A stretch of 64,000 bases of DNA from assembly GCF_029203305.1 (NCBI RefSeq), contig NC_089465.1, positions 558,001 through 622,000 of the forward strand, read 5' to 3'. This document shows, in pieces, positions 1 to 9,600 of this stretch (position 1 is its first letter; each line of letters opens with the position of its first letter). Origin of the DNA: Yamadazyma tenuis. Its lineage: Eukaryota > Ascomycota > Pichiomycetes > Serinales > Debaryomycetaceae. The notes below the pieces were generated by a model, which saw only the letters and a program-made list of their open reading frames with translations, did no database searches and was not told the origin of the DNA. The position numbers and the translations under genes are program-made.

Positions 1-951
1 GGTCTCAAACCCAAATAACGTCCCGTCCTCGATCATTTCTCGATTAGACTTTGAAACCCGCATCCAGAAGTGCTTGATACTCTTGAAAAAACATCCTTGT
101 AAGTACGCCTGCACGTTCTGGCCGTTGATTTTAAATTGAGGAAAGTAGTTCTTTCCGGAAAAAAACATGGTGAACATCACCAACGAGGCCAACCGCCTGT
201 AGTTGGTGGGCCAGATCATCTTCGGAAAGGTGTCAGTATCATCATCAGGATGGAACCGGGGCTCGTTGTGGAGAATCGCTGCTTCCGTTTGGGAAAATCG
301 CTTAGGCTGGAGCCCAGCAGCATATAGAGTCCACATCGGCGCCCCGCTACCGCCACTGAATCGTGACCATACGTCCTGGTGCACATCTATGAAAACATAC
401 AATCCACCCACACTATGAATCACCTCCAAAATTTTGGTGGTGTAGTCAATAAACTCTTCGTCATAAATCCCCGGACCTTTGTGCTCCAAGGCTTCCCAGG
501 TGATGATGTACCGAATGGTATTGTAACCCCATGACTTAATTCGAAGAAAATGCAGTTCTGCTTCATCGAGCAGGAACGGGCGGCCCACAAAGCTCACATT
601 GTCACCATCAAAAAACACATTGTCGGTGTCGGTAGCGTCTCCTTTATAGGTGGGCATATTGGGAGTAGCAGGCAACTTGGCGGCACTGTCGAGGTTGATG
701 CCCTTTAGCGTGATCAAACGGCCGTGGTGGTCCACCAAGTATCCCTTTTCATTGGTCGAGAGACGCTCACATTCAAGTATACTGTTGGAGTTCTTAGTGG
801 TTGCTGGGGCCTCGAGGATGGGCTCCAGGTCAGGGTACAGATGGCGCAAGGACCGCACACCCGAGAGCGACACCTTGGAGGTGGTATTGTACAAGCTGAT
901 ACGGTTGTTTATTGCATCCTGGGCCTCCTTGAAATAGTAGAGTCCTTTCAT
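1..951 (-). CDS. EGH1: Glycoside hydrolase family 5 steryl-beta-glucosidase-like protein (EGH1/EGCrP2 type), 3' part missing
   Basis: The frame opens at the ATG read from 951 and runs open for 317 codons to the window edge, so the C-terminal part is outside. The segment has a GH5-type TIM-barrel start: GINLDSAAKLP near residue 75, GYNTIRYIITWEALE around residue 140, then FIDVHQDVWSRFSGGSGAP, which is typical of the fungal ergosteryl-glucoside and glucosylceramide hydrolases (S. cerevisiae Egh1, Cryptococcus EGCrP1/2). The visible part stops at GFE, just where the family places its acid/base Glu (GFE..NEP), so neither catalytic Glu can be inspected. Known role of the family: removing glucose from sterol glucosides or glucosylceramide. 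No signal peptide is seen at the N-terminus. The choice between EGCrP1-like and EGCrP2-like is not settled. Confidence 0.75.
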   Translation of the reverse strand, partial: MKGLYYFKEAQDAINNRISLYNTTSKVSLSGVRSLRHLYPDLEPILEAPATTKNSNSILECERLSTNEKGYLVDHHGRLITLKGINLDSAAKLPATPNMPTYKGDATDTDNVFFDGDNVSFVGRPFLLDEAELHFLRIKSWGYNTIRYIITWEALEHKGPGIYDEEFIDYTTKILEVIHSVGGLYVFIDVHQDVWSRFSGGSGAPMWTLYAAGLQPKRFSQTEAAILHNEPRFHPDDDTDTFPKMIWPTNYRRLASLVMFTMFFSGKNYFPQFKINGQNVQAYLQGCFFKSIKHFWMRVSKSNREMIEDGTLFGFET

Positions 952-1097
952 GGTCACAAATAAACAGTGTTAAGATGAACGTTTTTGGCACCTCTTGTGA
1001 TTTTGCTTAAATCGCGGAGAAAATTTTTAGTGTGAAATATTGAATATATTCGGCTGCAGATGGCTGCAAAAAAACCTACGCGCAACACCAACATAAC

Positions 1098-4000
1098 CTA
1101 TTTATTCCGGTTATCACCCAACACCAGCTTTTTGTGACTAATGTGGCTGCTGAGCCGCCATGCATCCTCCGTACGAAACTTATCATGAAGCGGTACGATT
1201 TTGTGCCGTTTGCTGGGGTTGGCCGCGTCTGCTGCCAGAAAGTACGTGGGAGCTGCTTCCATCAACTGCTGGGGAAGAATGGCGCTGGCACAGTGCATGT
1301 ACTCGCGGGAAGTGAGCACAAGCGTGTGATATATCACATAATCGGGATCTTTGTTCTGGAGGGCACTGGACGGGTGTAAGTACACTGGTGTATTTTCGAC
1401 AAGGGTTTTATATCCATCTTGGTGGTCTCGTTTGGCCGAGTTCTTGAAGAACCCCGAGCACAACGCCCGTAGTACCCGATCGGTGTCCATCGCACACAGA
1501 AGGATCGGACTGTTATTTTTGTGCATGATTTTGGAGAGCTGGCTCTTAACTTCCTGGGCTCTACGCATGCTTCTCTCTTGAATGAAGTTCTCCTGGCACC
1601 ACGTCCGGTTATATCCATTAAGAGCCCACGAGCGGTAGACGTTAAGGAGAGTGAGGTGGTCACCCGACGAGTGGTTGAACCGCGCCCGGCGCTGGTCCGC
1701 AAGGCTCTGCTTTTGTTTAGGTCGGTAAAACACATTTTGCACCGAAAGCATCGACACTATTGTCAAAACCTCTTCTGAGCACTCATAGTCTATAGACTTG
1801 ATGACGGTCTTGGCGAGCTTGGGCTCCATCGGGAGGTCGGACATCTTCTTGCCCAATCGCGTCAAATATCCGTTATCGTCTAGTGCTTCTAGCACGTAAA
1901 GCTCTTGTAGAGCACTCAACATGGTGTGGGTTTTCGGTGGATCCATAAACTCAAAGTTCATGAGGTCGTTGATACCCATGGCCTTCAAGAGAAGGATCGT
2001 GTTAGATAAGTTTGTTCGTTGGATCTCCGGGATGGTGTTGGGGAGCATTTCCTCATTATATGCCTTTTCGGTGTAGAGTCTATAGCATTTTCCCGGTCCT
2101 GTTCTTCCAGCACGCCCACTTCTCTGGTTGGCCAGGGCCTGTGATATGGGTGACACCACTAACGAGTCCATTCCGAGTTTGGGGTCGTAGGCATTGATTT
2201 TGACAAAGCCAGGGTCAATCACATAGAACACTCCATCGATGGTGATAGAAGTTTCAGCAATGTTGGTGGCTAAGATCACCTTTCTGGACCCCTTGGGAGT
2301 AGGTTCAAAGATCCGACTTTGCACCTCGCTGGGAAGAGACGAGTACACTGGAAGGATGATTAACTCTTGGATAGTGTCTCCCAAAGCCTTCGCTTTTTCG
2401 TAGAGAATCTCGCAGCCAGTGTCAATTTCGTCTTGGCCTGTTAAGAACACCAAGATGTCCCCTTCAGGCTCCGACACATGAATCTGGATCACCGAATCCA
2501 AAGCTGCCGATAAGTAATCCATTTCGGGCTCTTTAGTGTAGAGGACTTCCACTGGAAAAGTCCTTCCAGGGATTTTGAGAACCGGACAGTTGTTGAAGTA
2601 ACGGGAAAACTTCTTGGAGTCTAACGTAGCAGATGTCACAATTACTTTTAGGTCTGGGTTCACAAGCGTGGCCTTCTTCAACAACGCAAAAAGCACATCT
2701 GTGGCAATTGTCCTTTCGTGGGCCTCGTCTAGCATGATCACCGAGTATTTTCCCATAGCAGGGTCATTGATGGCTTCTCGTTGGAGCATCCCGTCGGTCA
2801 TATACTTGATATTGGTAGAGGGAGACGATTTGTCATCGAATCGGACATTATAACCAACGTCCTCACCAAGCCTTGTGCCTCGTTCTTCAGCTACTCTCTT
2901 CGCCACCGACTGGGCTGCCACCCTTCTCGGCTGAGTACACCCAATGATCTTATGGTGTCCTTTTGAGTTGATGTTCAACCCTTCTTCAGCAAGGTACTGG
3001 ACGATCTGGGTAGTTTTCCCACTACCGGTCTCACCTACAACCACCAAGAACTGGTTGTTGTTGACTAGGTCGACGATTTCAGCCCGCATGGTGAAAACAG
3101 GCAACGACTCACGCTGTTGTTTCATAGAAAGGCTAGTTCTCTTACCATAAGTGACTTTTTTCTGTGAGTTCCGCCATTCTAGGGCAATTTGTTCGTGTGA
3201 AAGCTTTGGGTCAATACTGGTGGGTCCCATGGGATCCACACCTTCGAGTCGTCTCGACTGCTGGATCCGTTCTTCTTTGTCTTTTTCTCTCTGTTCTTTC
3301 ACTCGCTTATCCTTGACTTCTTTGGCCAAACTCGATCCCTTTAAAGCTGCACGGCGCATGGAACCTTCGGGGTTTCTGATGATCTTGGGCGGCTCCAAAC
3401 TCTCCAAATCGTGGGTTTGTCCCTTCAAAAAGTTGGGTTCTTGGAAGTTAAGCTCGATTTCTAGGTGCACCTCTTTCTCATCATTATAGACACTTTGAAG
3501 GTCTTCAAAATCATTAAGCTCCGGGTAGTCCTCGGCTTTGGCAGTACCACTGGCAATCATCTGGCGGATCTCCCACTTTTCTGGCGAGGTGAGCCGCCGC
3601 TTTTGTGGTCGATGGGGTTGTTGGTGCAACTGCCTGCCTCGCTCCAACTCTTCACTATGGTCGACACCACTCAATTGATCAATTCCTCTCATAGAAAGGC
3701 TGACTTTCTGCTGGCCTCGCTTACTCTTGGACTCTTCTTCAATCAGAAGTACCTTGACATGCACTTCCTGTCCGGATTTAACTATATCGTGAGGCAGTCG
3801 TATTCTCACCGAGTTATCGAAAGAGAGCTGGGAAATATGACACAACCCTGTCAAGTATTTCACTTTGACAAACGCCCCAAAGTTGGTGATGTTTGTTATG
3901 ACTCCCCGGTAGACTTTTCCGGGCACAACTTCAGAGAAGTCGTCTTGTGTGTACTGTTGTTTTATTTGTGGTTCGTCTTTTACGGGATGTGAAGACGTGG

Positions 4001-4307
4001 TATCAGGCTCCACAAACTCCACCTTCTTGTCGGGTATAGTCAAGGCATCAAAGGCTTCAGTTGGTTCTTGCTTGATAGGCGGAGGTTCATCAAGGAGATC
4101 TATCACTTTATTGATGAATTCCTGGGGAAACTCTCCTCCGTTCTCAGCAAGGAGTGTGTTGAAAACAGATGCTGTATTGCCAGATGAGGATGCTTGCTCG
4201 GCCGCCTTGTCGTAGAGACTGACAACAAACTTGGAGATGTCGTTGTTGGTATCTTCGACGCCTAGAAATGCTTGTATTAGCAGTGATACCTGTAGTAGTG
4301 GTTGCAT
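1098..4307 (-). CDS. PRP22: Pre-mRNA splicing DEAH-box ATPase Prp22 (1069 aa)
   Basis: An N-terminal S1 RNA-binding domain (about residues 130-205, with GVITNITNFGAFVKV) followed by a complete DEAH helicase core identifies Prp22. The core has motif I GETGSGKTTQ near 422, DEAHER near 524, SAT near 556 and QRSGRAGRTG near 727, then the HA2 and OB-fold C-terminal regions. The S1 domain separates Prp22 from Prp2, Prp16 and Prp43. In yeast it acts in the second step and releases spliced mRNA from the spliceosome in the nucleus. The length is close to the usual 1100-1150 residues. The start is the first in-frame ATG and gives a conserved-looking helical N-terminus. It is transcribed away from ARL3 across a 641-bp gap. 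Confidence 0.96.
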   Translation of the reverse strand: MQPLLQVSLLIQAFLGVEDTNNDISKFVVSLYDKAAEQASSSGNTASVFNTLLAENGGEFPQEFINKVIDLLDEPPPIKQEPTEAFDALTIPDKKVEFVEPDTTSSHPVKDEPQIKQQYTQDDFSEVVPGKVYRGVITNITNFGAFVKVKYLTGLCHISQLSFDNSVRIRLPHDIVKSGQEVHVKVLLIEEESKSKRGQQKVSLSMRGIDQLSGVDHSEELERGRQLHQQPHRPQKRRLTSPEKWEIRQMIASGTAKAEDYPELNDFEDLQSVYNDEKEVHLEIELNFQEPNFLKGQTHDLESLEPPKIIRNPEGSMRRAALKGSSLAKEVKDKRVKEQREKDKEERIQQSRRLEGVDPMGPTSIDPKLSHEQIALEWRNSQKKVTYGKRTSLSMKQQRESLPVFTMRAEIVDLVNNNQFLVVVGETGSGKTTQIVQYLAEEGLNINSKGHHKIIGCTQPRRVAAQSVAKRVAEERGTRLGEDVGYNVRFDDKSSPSTNIKYMTDGMLQREAINDPAMGKYSVIMLDEAHERTIATDVLFALLKKATLVNPDLKVIVTSATLDSKKFSRYFNNCPVLKIPGRTFPVEVLYTKEPEMDYLSAALDSVIQIHVSEPEGDILVFLTGQDEIDTGCEILYEKAKALGDTIQELIILPVYSSLPSEVQSRIFEPTPKGSRKVILATNIAETSITIDGVFYVIDPGFVKINAYDPKLGMDSLVVSPISQALANQRSGRAGRTGPGKCYRLYTEKAYNEEMLPNTIPEIQRTNLSNTILLLKAMGINDLMNFEFMDPPKTHTMLSALQELYVLEALDDNGYLTRLGKKMSDLPMEPKLAKTVIKSIDYECSEEVLTIVSMLSVQNVFYRPKQKQSLADQRRARFNHSSGDHLTLLNVYRSWALNGYNRTWCQENFIQERSMRRAQEVKSQLSKIMHKNNSPILLCAMDTDRVLRALCSGFFKNSAKRDHQDGYKTLVENTPVYLHPSSALQNKDPDYVIYHTLVLTSREYMHCASAILPQQLMEAAPTYFLAADAANPSKRHKIVPLHDKFRTEDAWRLSSHISHKKLVLGDNRNK

Positions 4308-4948
4308 GTATGGAGAAGAAAACGCGATGCGATGATTTTAGAGCCGAAAGAGGACGGGAGATGAAGAGGTGGAATAGGACGGTAAAGTTGGTGGTACGAC
4401 ATGGGACCGGTGGAAAATGTGGGCACGTCCTGGTAACTACGATCGGACGTGGTATAACACCGTCAGTGCCAGTGAGAAGTTTTCGTAGAAGTCTAAAGGG
4501 TATTATGCTGTTCAACAAAAATATGCAATCACACACAAACAACACAACCTCAAGACTTCAAAACAGAACGACATAACCAGAACAAGTACCATGGTAATAG
4601 TGATCATACAGCTACCATCACCTGGCCTACTTGTCTGTCGTTATACAAATACTCTCTTCACTGACACTCGCTTTTAGACTCATCTCATCTATTTCTATAC
4701 TGTTAGTAAGCTTCACAAAAAAACAAAACTTCAGTTATATTTTACTATCAATGACAACGTATCTTCATCTTTAATCAGTTGTCCCTATCAAGAAATCATC
4801 ACTAGTCTGGAATTAATACATACTTTTACTTTTCCAAAAAAAACAAGGAAAAAGCAGTTGAAAAAAATTTCTTCCGAACAAGTCCTAGGCAAATGCGCGA
4901 TAATTTCAAAACCTAAACAATCTTCTGCCACTGCCACCTCACTCACAA
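4308..4948. other. Divergent intergenic region PRP22/ARL3, no gene seen
   Basis: This 641-bp gap separates the divergent PRP22 and ARL3 starts. Short frames cross it on both strands but none has a recognisable protein or a sensible codon pattern. The ARL3-proximal half is rich in A tracts, as expected for a yeast promoter. No tRNA or repeat was seen. Confidence 0.6.
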
Positions 4949-5647
4949 ATGTTTCATTTAGCGTCCTCGCTATATACCCAATACACAAAACGTGAGCAGT
5001 ATAATGTATTGATCTTGGGATTGGATAATGCCGGAAAAACCACGTTTCTTGAGCATCTCAAGTTGTTGTACGCATCGCCCGACTCCTCCAAGAAGCCTAA
5101 GAGATCCAAAGACACTGCCAGTATCATCAAAAGTAAGAGGATCCTCCCGACGGTGGGTCAGAATACCACCACTATAAAATATGAGTCCAGTTCTGACAGC
5201 CACTTGAACTACAACAATATCAACCTCAAGTTCTGGGATCTTGGTGGTCAAAAGTCGCTCCGAAACATGTGGTCTCGGTATTTTACGCTGTGTCACGGCA
5301 TTATCTTCATAATCGACTCGACTGACACCGAGCGGTTTCAAGAATGCTATGAGACGCTCGTAAACCTCACCCATGACGAAAATTGGGGGTCGGCTAACAA
5401 CGATTATGACAATATGGTGAATGTGCCAATTTTGATGATGGCCAACAAGCAAGACTTACCACAAGCCATTGACTTGGTGACGTTAAAGACCGGGGTGTTT
5501 ATCCAGTTGGTAAGTGAGTTGGAAGCCACGGACCTGAAGTTGTTGCCGGTGTCAGTGTTGGAAAATCAGGGACTTCAGGAAAGTCTCGAGTGGCTCGTGA
5601 CGCGGCTCGTGTACAACAAGCCTAACCGGGCCCCCGAGTACAAATAG
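4949..5647 (+). CDS. ARL3: ARF-like small GTPase Arl3 (ARFRP1 family, 232 aa)
   Basis: The protein is a complete ARF-family GTPase: P-loop GLDNAGKTT at residues 24-32, switch II WDLGGQ near 95-100, and NKQD at 166-169. The N-terminus MFHLASSLY lacks the myristoylation Gly2 and matches Arl3/ARFRP1, which is N-acetylated and targeted to the trans-Golgi by Sys1 and then recruits Arl1 and the GRIP golgin. A lysine-rich insert of about 25 residues sits between the P-loop and switch I. Residue 196 is encoded by CTG (5534-5536) in a context (D-x-K/R-x-LP) where S. cerevisiae Arl3 has Ser, which supports CUG-Ser decoding. The start is the first ATG; the product is slightly longer than the 198-residue S. 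cerevisiae protein because of the insert. Confidence 0.93.
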   Translation: MFHLASSLYTQYTKREQYNVLILGLDNAGKTTFLEHLKLLYASPDSSKKPKRSKDTASIIKSKRILPTVGQNTTTIKYESSSDSHLNYNNINLKFWDLGGQKSLRNMWSRYFTLCHGIIFIIDSTDTERFQECYETLVNLTHDENWGSANNDYDNMVNVPILMMANKQDLPQAIDLVTLKTGVFIQLVSELEATDLKLLPVSVLENQGLQESLEWLVTRLVYNKPNRAPEYK

Positions 5648-5655
5648 ACCCCAGC

Positions 5656-5663
5656 TCACGTGA
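5656..5663. promoter_or_regulatory. TCACGTGA palindrome (Cbf1-type E-box)
   Basis: A perfect TCACGTGA octamer lies just past the ARL3 stop and about 120 bp before the ATG of the small gene at 5782. It matches the binding site of the bHLH factor Cbf1. The site is seen directly; its use is inferred. Confidence 0.4.
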
Positions 5664-5781
5664 TGACGATGATGTAATGAACTAGACTATCTTGCATACA
5701 AAAATATCCGATACTTTCTATTTGCAGCAATCAGCCCACTACCCATAATCGGCCGCAATTTGCCTGTCACCTCACTATTTA

Positions 5782-6105
5782 ATGGAGAAAGTTCCTCGCA
5801 AATTGAATTTCTCAACCATGACTGGACAAATTAGAGATCCCCATTCATTAGTAGAAAACGTCAACGAATTCGAAGATGTGGCCCAAGCCCCCAAACACGA
5901 CCACTCGCTGCTTGTCACGGATGAGCCAATACTTGAGCAACTGCAACTTGAGTCCGAACATCTGATCAAAATGAATGTGGTCAGAACCAAGCTTGACTTG
6001 AGTACCGGTACTCAAAGAGACCCCCATTCGCTTGTGGAAAATGTCAATGAATTTGAAGATGTAGCTAGACAACCGAAGCATGTTGTGAGCCATGAACAAG
6101 ATTAG
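5782..6105 (+). CDS. Small protein of unknown function with a conserved internal duplication (107 aa)
   Basis: I do not recognise this protein. It contains two copies of the motif RDPHSLVENVNEFEDVA, at residues 18-34 and 79-95. The similarity extends on both sides (K-L-x-x-S-T-x-T/G before, P-K-H after), so the unit is about 30 residues and the two are joined by an acidic, leucine-containing linker. The 17 core residues are identical, yet nine of the 17 codons differ synonymously. That pattern shows an old duplication held by selection on the protein, and is strong evidence that this short frame is a real gene. There is no signal peptide or membrane segment; the protein is charged and probably flexible. 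A CTG codon in the linker near 5941 should be read as Ser. The start is the first ATG after a short promoter. Confidence 0.8.
   Translation: MEKVPRKLNFSTMTGQIRDPHSLVENVNEFEDVAQAPKHDHSLLVTDEPILEQLQLESEHLIKMNVVRTKLDLSTGTQRDPHSLVENVNEFEDVARQPKHVVSHEQD
5833..6066 (+). repeat. Two diverged copies of a 51-bp coding motif (5833-5883 and 6016-6066)
   Basis: Both copies encode the same 17 residues but differ at ten nucleotides, all silent. They lie in frame inside the 107-residue protein gene. Confidence 0.9.
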
Positions 6106-6227
6106 AATTAGTGTGTGAATATATAAAGTATGACGAATTGCTAGGTTGCTGACGTGTGGTTGCAAAACGCACTAGCCGCAGCACCACCACAATTTAAATA
6201 ACCACATGGCCACCAGGATTTCAACGT

Positions 6228-6264
6228 TCACATGACAGGTACTGCCAGGCTACTTGTCATGTGA
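6228..6264. promoter_or_regulatory. Inverted E-box pair, TCACATGACA / TGTCATGTGA
   Basis: Two perfect 10-bp arms (6228-6237 and 6255-6264) are separated by 17 bp. Each holds CACATGA/TCATGTG, a bHLH-type (Cbf1-like) half of the RTCACRTG consensus. The position, about 410 bp before the next ATG, fits an upstream activating site. Confidence 0.4.
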
Positions 6265-6531
6265 CTAGTTGTTCAAAGTGGTAAACATTGGTTTTTCTGC
6301 ACCCACTTTATCTGTTCAAGAAAAACCCTTGCACTCAGTTTATCGTATAACTATTCTATTCTGTATCACCTTTAGTCGCTTCACGCTACCCGTATTTTAA
6401 ATGCATGGAAGCAATCTTGCGTTTGAGTTTAATTGGGTGCAGATACATGCAGCGAATTCTGTCGCACTCCTCCCCAAACCACGGGGCAACAGACTCCCAT
6501 GGCTCGCGCAGTCGCTGTGCGGCGGCTGCAG

Positions 6532-6566
6532 ATTTCAGATTGCTGAAATTTGAGAAAATCTCAAAT
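6532..6566 (+). promoter_or_regulatory. Two adjacent 7-bp stem-loops in the probable 5' leader
   Basis: ATTTCAG (6532-6538) pairs with CTGAAAT (6543-6549) over a 4-nt loop. ATTTGAG (6548-6554) pairs with CTCAAAT (6560-6566) over a 5-nt loop. The stems share two bases, so the hairpins are nearly mutually exclusive or stacked. Confidence 0.3.
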
Positions 6567-6676
6567 CATAGAAACCCTGAAACATCATTGCTCTACCAGT
6601 CATTCAACACCATTGTTGAAGCTGTATTTAACCAAACCAGTTTGTCAGTCTCAATTGACTTTTTTCTCACCCAACC

Positions 6677-9600
6677 ATGTCTTCTAAATCCCCCAGCTTT
6701 CTAAGCAAATTCAGAAAACATAAGAGCCCCCCTGCTTCCACAGACAATCCTGGTTCTTCTATCGATTCATCAACAAATGTCGACAATTATGTGGAATCGG
6801 CTTATATTGAGGGTCAGCGCACAGCCGAGCACGAATTCGGCAAGAAGGTTAAGCACTATGGGTTTGGCTTCTCCCAGACGCCCAAATCACCCCAAATAGC
6901 CACCGACACCCGCGGCGGCAGCTCTGTCGAGTCGACTCCTACCAAACCGACAAAAGTAATTGCCGCCAGTTCGGTGGGTAAGGTGATTACGACCCCACCC
7001 AAGGTCAATTACCGTCCCGTGGACCGTGACCGTGCGGGTGACTTCTCCAACGACAAGAAGCCCATTGACGAGACGGTAGTGGACTCGGGGGCCGTCTACG
7101 TCCACCACGCGCCCCAGTACGCGGACGACGCTTCGAGGCGCCAGGGAACCGGATATTTTTTCGATCCCAGCGACACCCAGGGCGGCTACTACCGCCAGCG
7201 TTCGACCTCGGACAAGGAGGCTGCCGCGCGCGCGGAGGCAACGCAGGCCAAGCTAGACGCGCGCCCAAACTTGAAGACGGTACCATCCGCCTACCGCGAG
7301 CAGGCGGAGACCGAGGCCGCGGCCAGGGATGAAGCAGAAAAGAAGAATGCCTTCAAGGCTGACACTAAAGAATCTAAGGACGATGACAGTGTTAGCACTG
7401 CCAGTGCCACCCCTGAGCCTAACGAGTCCCACACCCTCGACCCGGCCCAAGAACACTTGAACAACAAGAGCGTGTTCAACTCTGAGGGTGTCAACACCGC
7501 TATTGGTGCAGGAGCTACCGCGGGAGCTGCTGCCAGCAAGAACTCCAAGAATAGGAACACCTACGACGGCATCTCGCCCGACTTGACGGTCTGGGATGAG
7601 GAAGACAACCAATACCCCGGCCAAGTTGGAGGCGAGGCCACTAGTCCTGAAAATGCTTCCACCACCGCCCTAAAGAGCCCTACTTCTGAGTATCCGGGTG
7701 CCACCGTTGGCCCGGCCAATGACTCGCACAAGGCGCGTAAAACGGGTGTGCTTGCGGCAGCAGCAACAGCCACCGCCAAGGCTGCGAAAAAACTATCAGG
7801 CTCAGGCTCCACAAAAACACCTGAAATCGATCAAGCTTATGAGCAAGGTATCACTTCTGCCTCATACGATGCGGGACATGAGGCCGGACTATCAACTGGT
7901 GCGGACCGTCGTGAGGTTTCTTCAGGTGCGTTTGTGAAACATGATTCGACTTCACAGTCTGGCTACTTTGGGGACAGCAGTAAGACCCTCGATCCAAAAA
8001 AACCTGAACTTGAGACTGATGTCGTTGGTGACTCCCAGCCGGGCATACTTGGTGGTGCAGCTAGTGCAATTGGGGCAGTGGGTACCGCTGCTGTAGGAGC
8101 GTTGGGGTTCAAGTCGAACAACCCACAAGATGATACCACCATCAATGCGGCGTACGAAGCTGGAAAAAACAAGGCTACCAAAGAACACTTTGAGCAGTTG
8201 GGTTCTGTGGCAGGTTCTGATGACAAGACAAGAAGTACTGAAGAAACAGGAAGCATCGGAAAGCCTGTGAGTGTTACTGATTCCACTTCCACGGACAAGA
8301 GCAGTTCGAAGTCGGGTCTTTTCGCTGGTGTCGTGGGAGCTGCTGCTGGAGCTTTAGGTTACAAAGTCGCCGATGCCGATGACAAACCGGCACAAAAGGA
8401 TGGTGACTTGACAAATAAGGATGCGTTTTCCACAAACACTGGTAACAGTGCGATTGGATCCACAAACACCACCGATGTTGCAGCACCAACAGGCAACAAT
8501 GTCTCGTCGCGTGAACCTCTTGGTGCCACTGTGGGAGGAGCTGCTCCTCTGGGACTTTCTGGTAAACCTTTCAATAAGGACTTTGATGCTCTTGACGGTG
8601 ATGATTTGACTATCAAGCAGTTTTATGATTCGGGTTACTCCAGGGGCATTCAGGACTCTAATACAAAGTCTTCGACTGTGTCCGGCTCCACCAAGGTGCC
8701 GCTGTCACTTGTAGTGGAGGTTATTGGTGTGGACGACAAAAAAGTTGCAGCCAAATTAGCCAAAAAAGCGTCCAAAGAACTTGCGGCCCAAGGAATTGAT
8801 TTGAGCTCGGGTAAGTTGGTGGTGAATGCTGACACAAAGGAAGTGTACAAGTTGGACGGAGACTTTTCATCTCAAGCCTCGACTTCTCCTGTTGAAGATA
8901 AGTCCTACCAAGATTCTCACCCGGCTGCTGCCTCTACTGTCCCCAGAAGCGCTGCGGTGGGAGGTGCTGGAGTTGCTGCTGGTACCGCTTTTGCAGGCTT
9001 ACATGGCGAAGATAAAGCCCAAAACTACGATGGAGCTATCCAGCCACCTTCTTCTTCGTTGAATCCTAAGGAAGACGCTGATACCAAGCTGTACGATGGA
9101 GTAGTCACACCTCCAAAGAACTATGCCAATGTCGACGAATTACCCGTGGCTTCTGAGAAGTCTCGGGCTGTTTCTGGCATTGGTTCCGGTTCTACGTCTA
9201 AGGAACCTAAACTCGAACAATCTTCTCCCCAAGACTCTGACATTGTGGTGACAGTTCAAGGCTGTGACGATAGTGTTGCAGGTGAGGTGGCCAATCGAGT
9301 GGTGAATGCACTTAAGGGCAAACCTGAGGTGTTGGCCCGGGTGAAGGAAATCAGGATTGATGCTCTTTCGGGACTTGTGAGGGACGAAAACGGTGCGGTA
9401 GTGTTGGAGAACTTTGGTGAGAGCAAACCTGGTAAAGAAACTGCTGGTGTTTTTGGTGCTGGTGCTCTTGGCGGTGGTGCTCTTGGTGCTGCTGGTAGTG
9501 GTCCTAAGTCTGGTGCTCTTGGCGGTGCTGCTCTTGGTGCTGCTGGTAGTGGTCCTAAGTCTGGTGCTAAAACTGGTCCTTCTGGTGCTGCCTCTGGACC

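Larger units (their letters stand above)
6106..6676 (+). other. Intergenic region and probable promoter/leader of the 1288-residue protein
   Basis: This 571-bp stretch has no convincing gene. It holds an inverted pair of TCACATGACA-type boxes (6228-6264) and, about 110 bp before the next ATG, two adjacent short hairpins (6532-6566). A reading frame from 6405 that overlaps the next gene looks accidental. Confidence 0.5.

Noticed and set aside
1334..1735. Minus-strand frame of 133 codons inside PRP22
   Set aside because: It is an alternative frame of the conserved helicase C-terminal region, which fully explains the sequence.
6405..6704. Plus-strand frame of 99 codons overlapping the start of the giant repeat protein
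   Set aside because: It overlaps the strongly supported start at 6677, crosses the hairpin leader and has no recognisable protein pattern.
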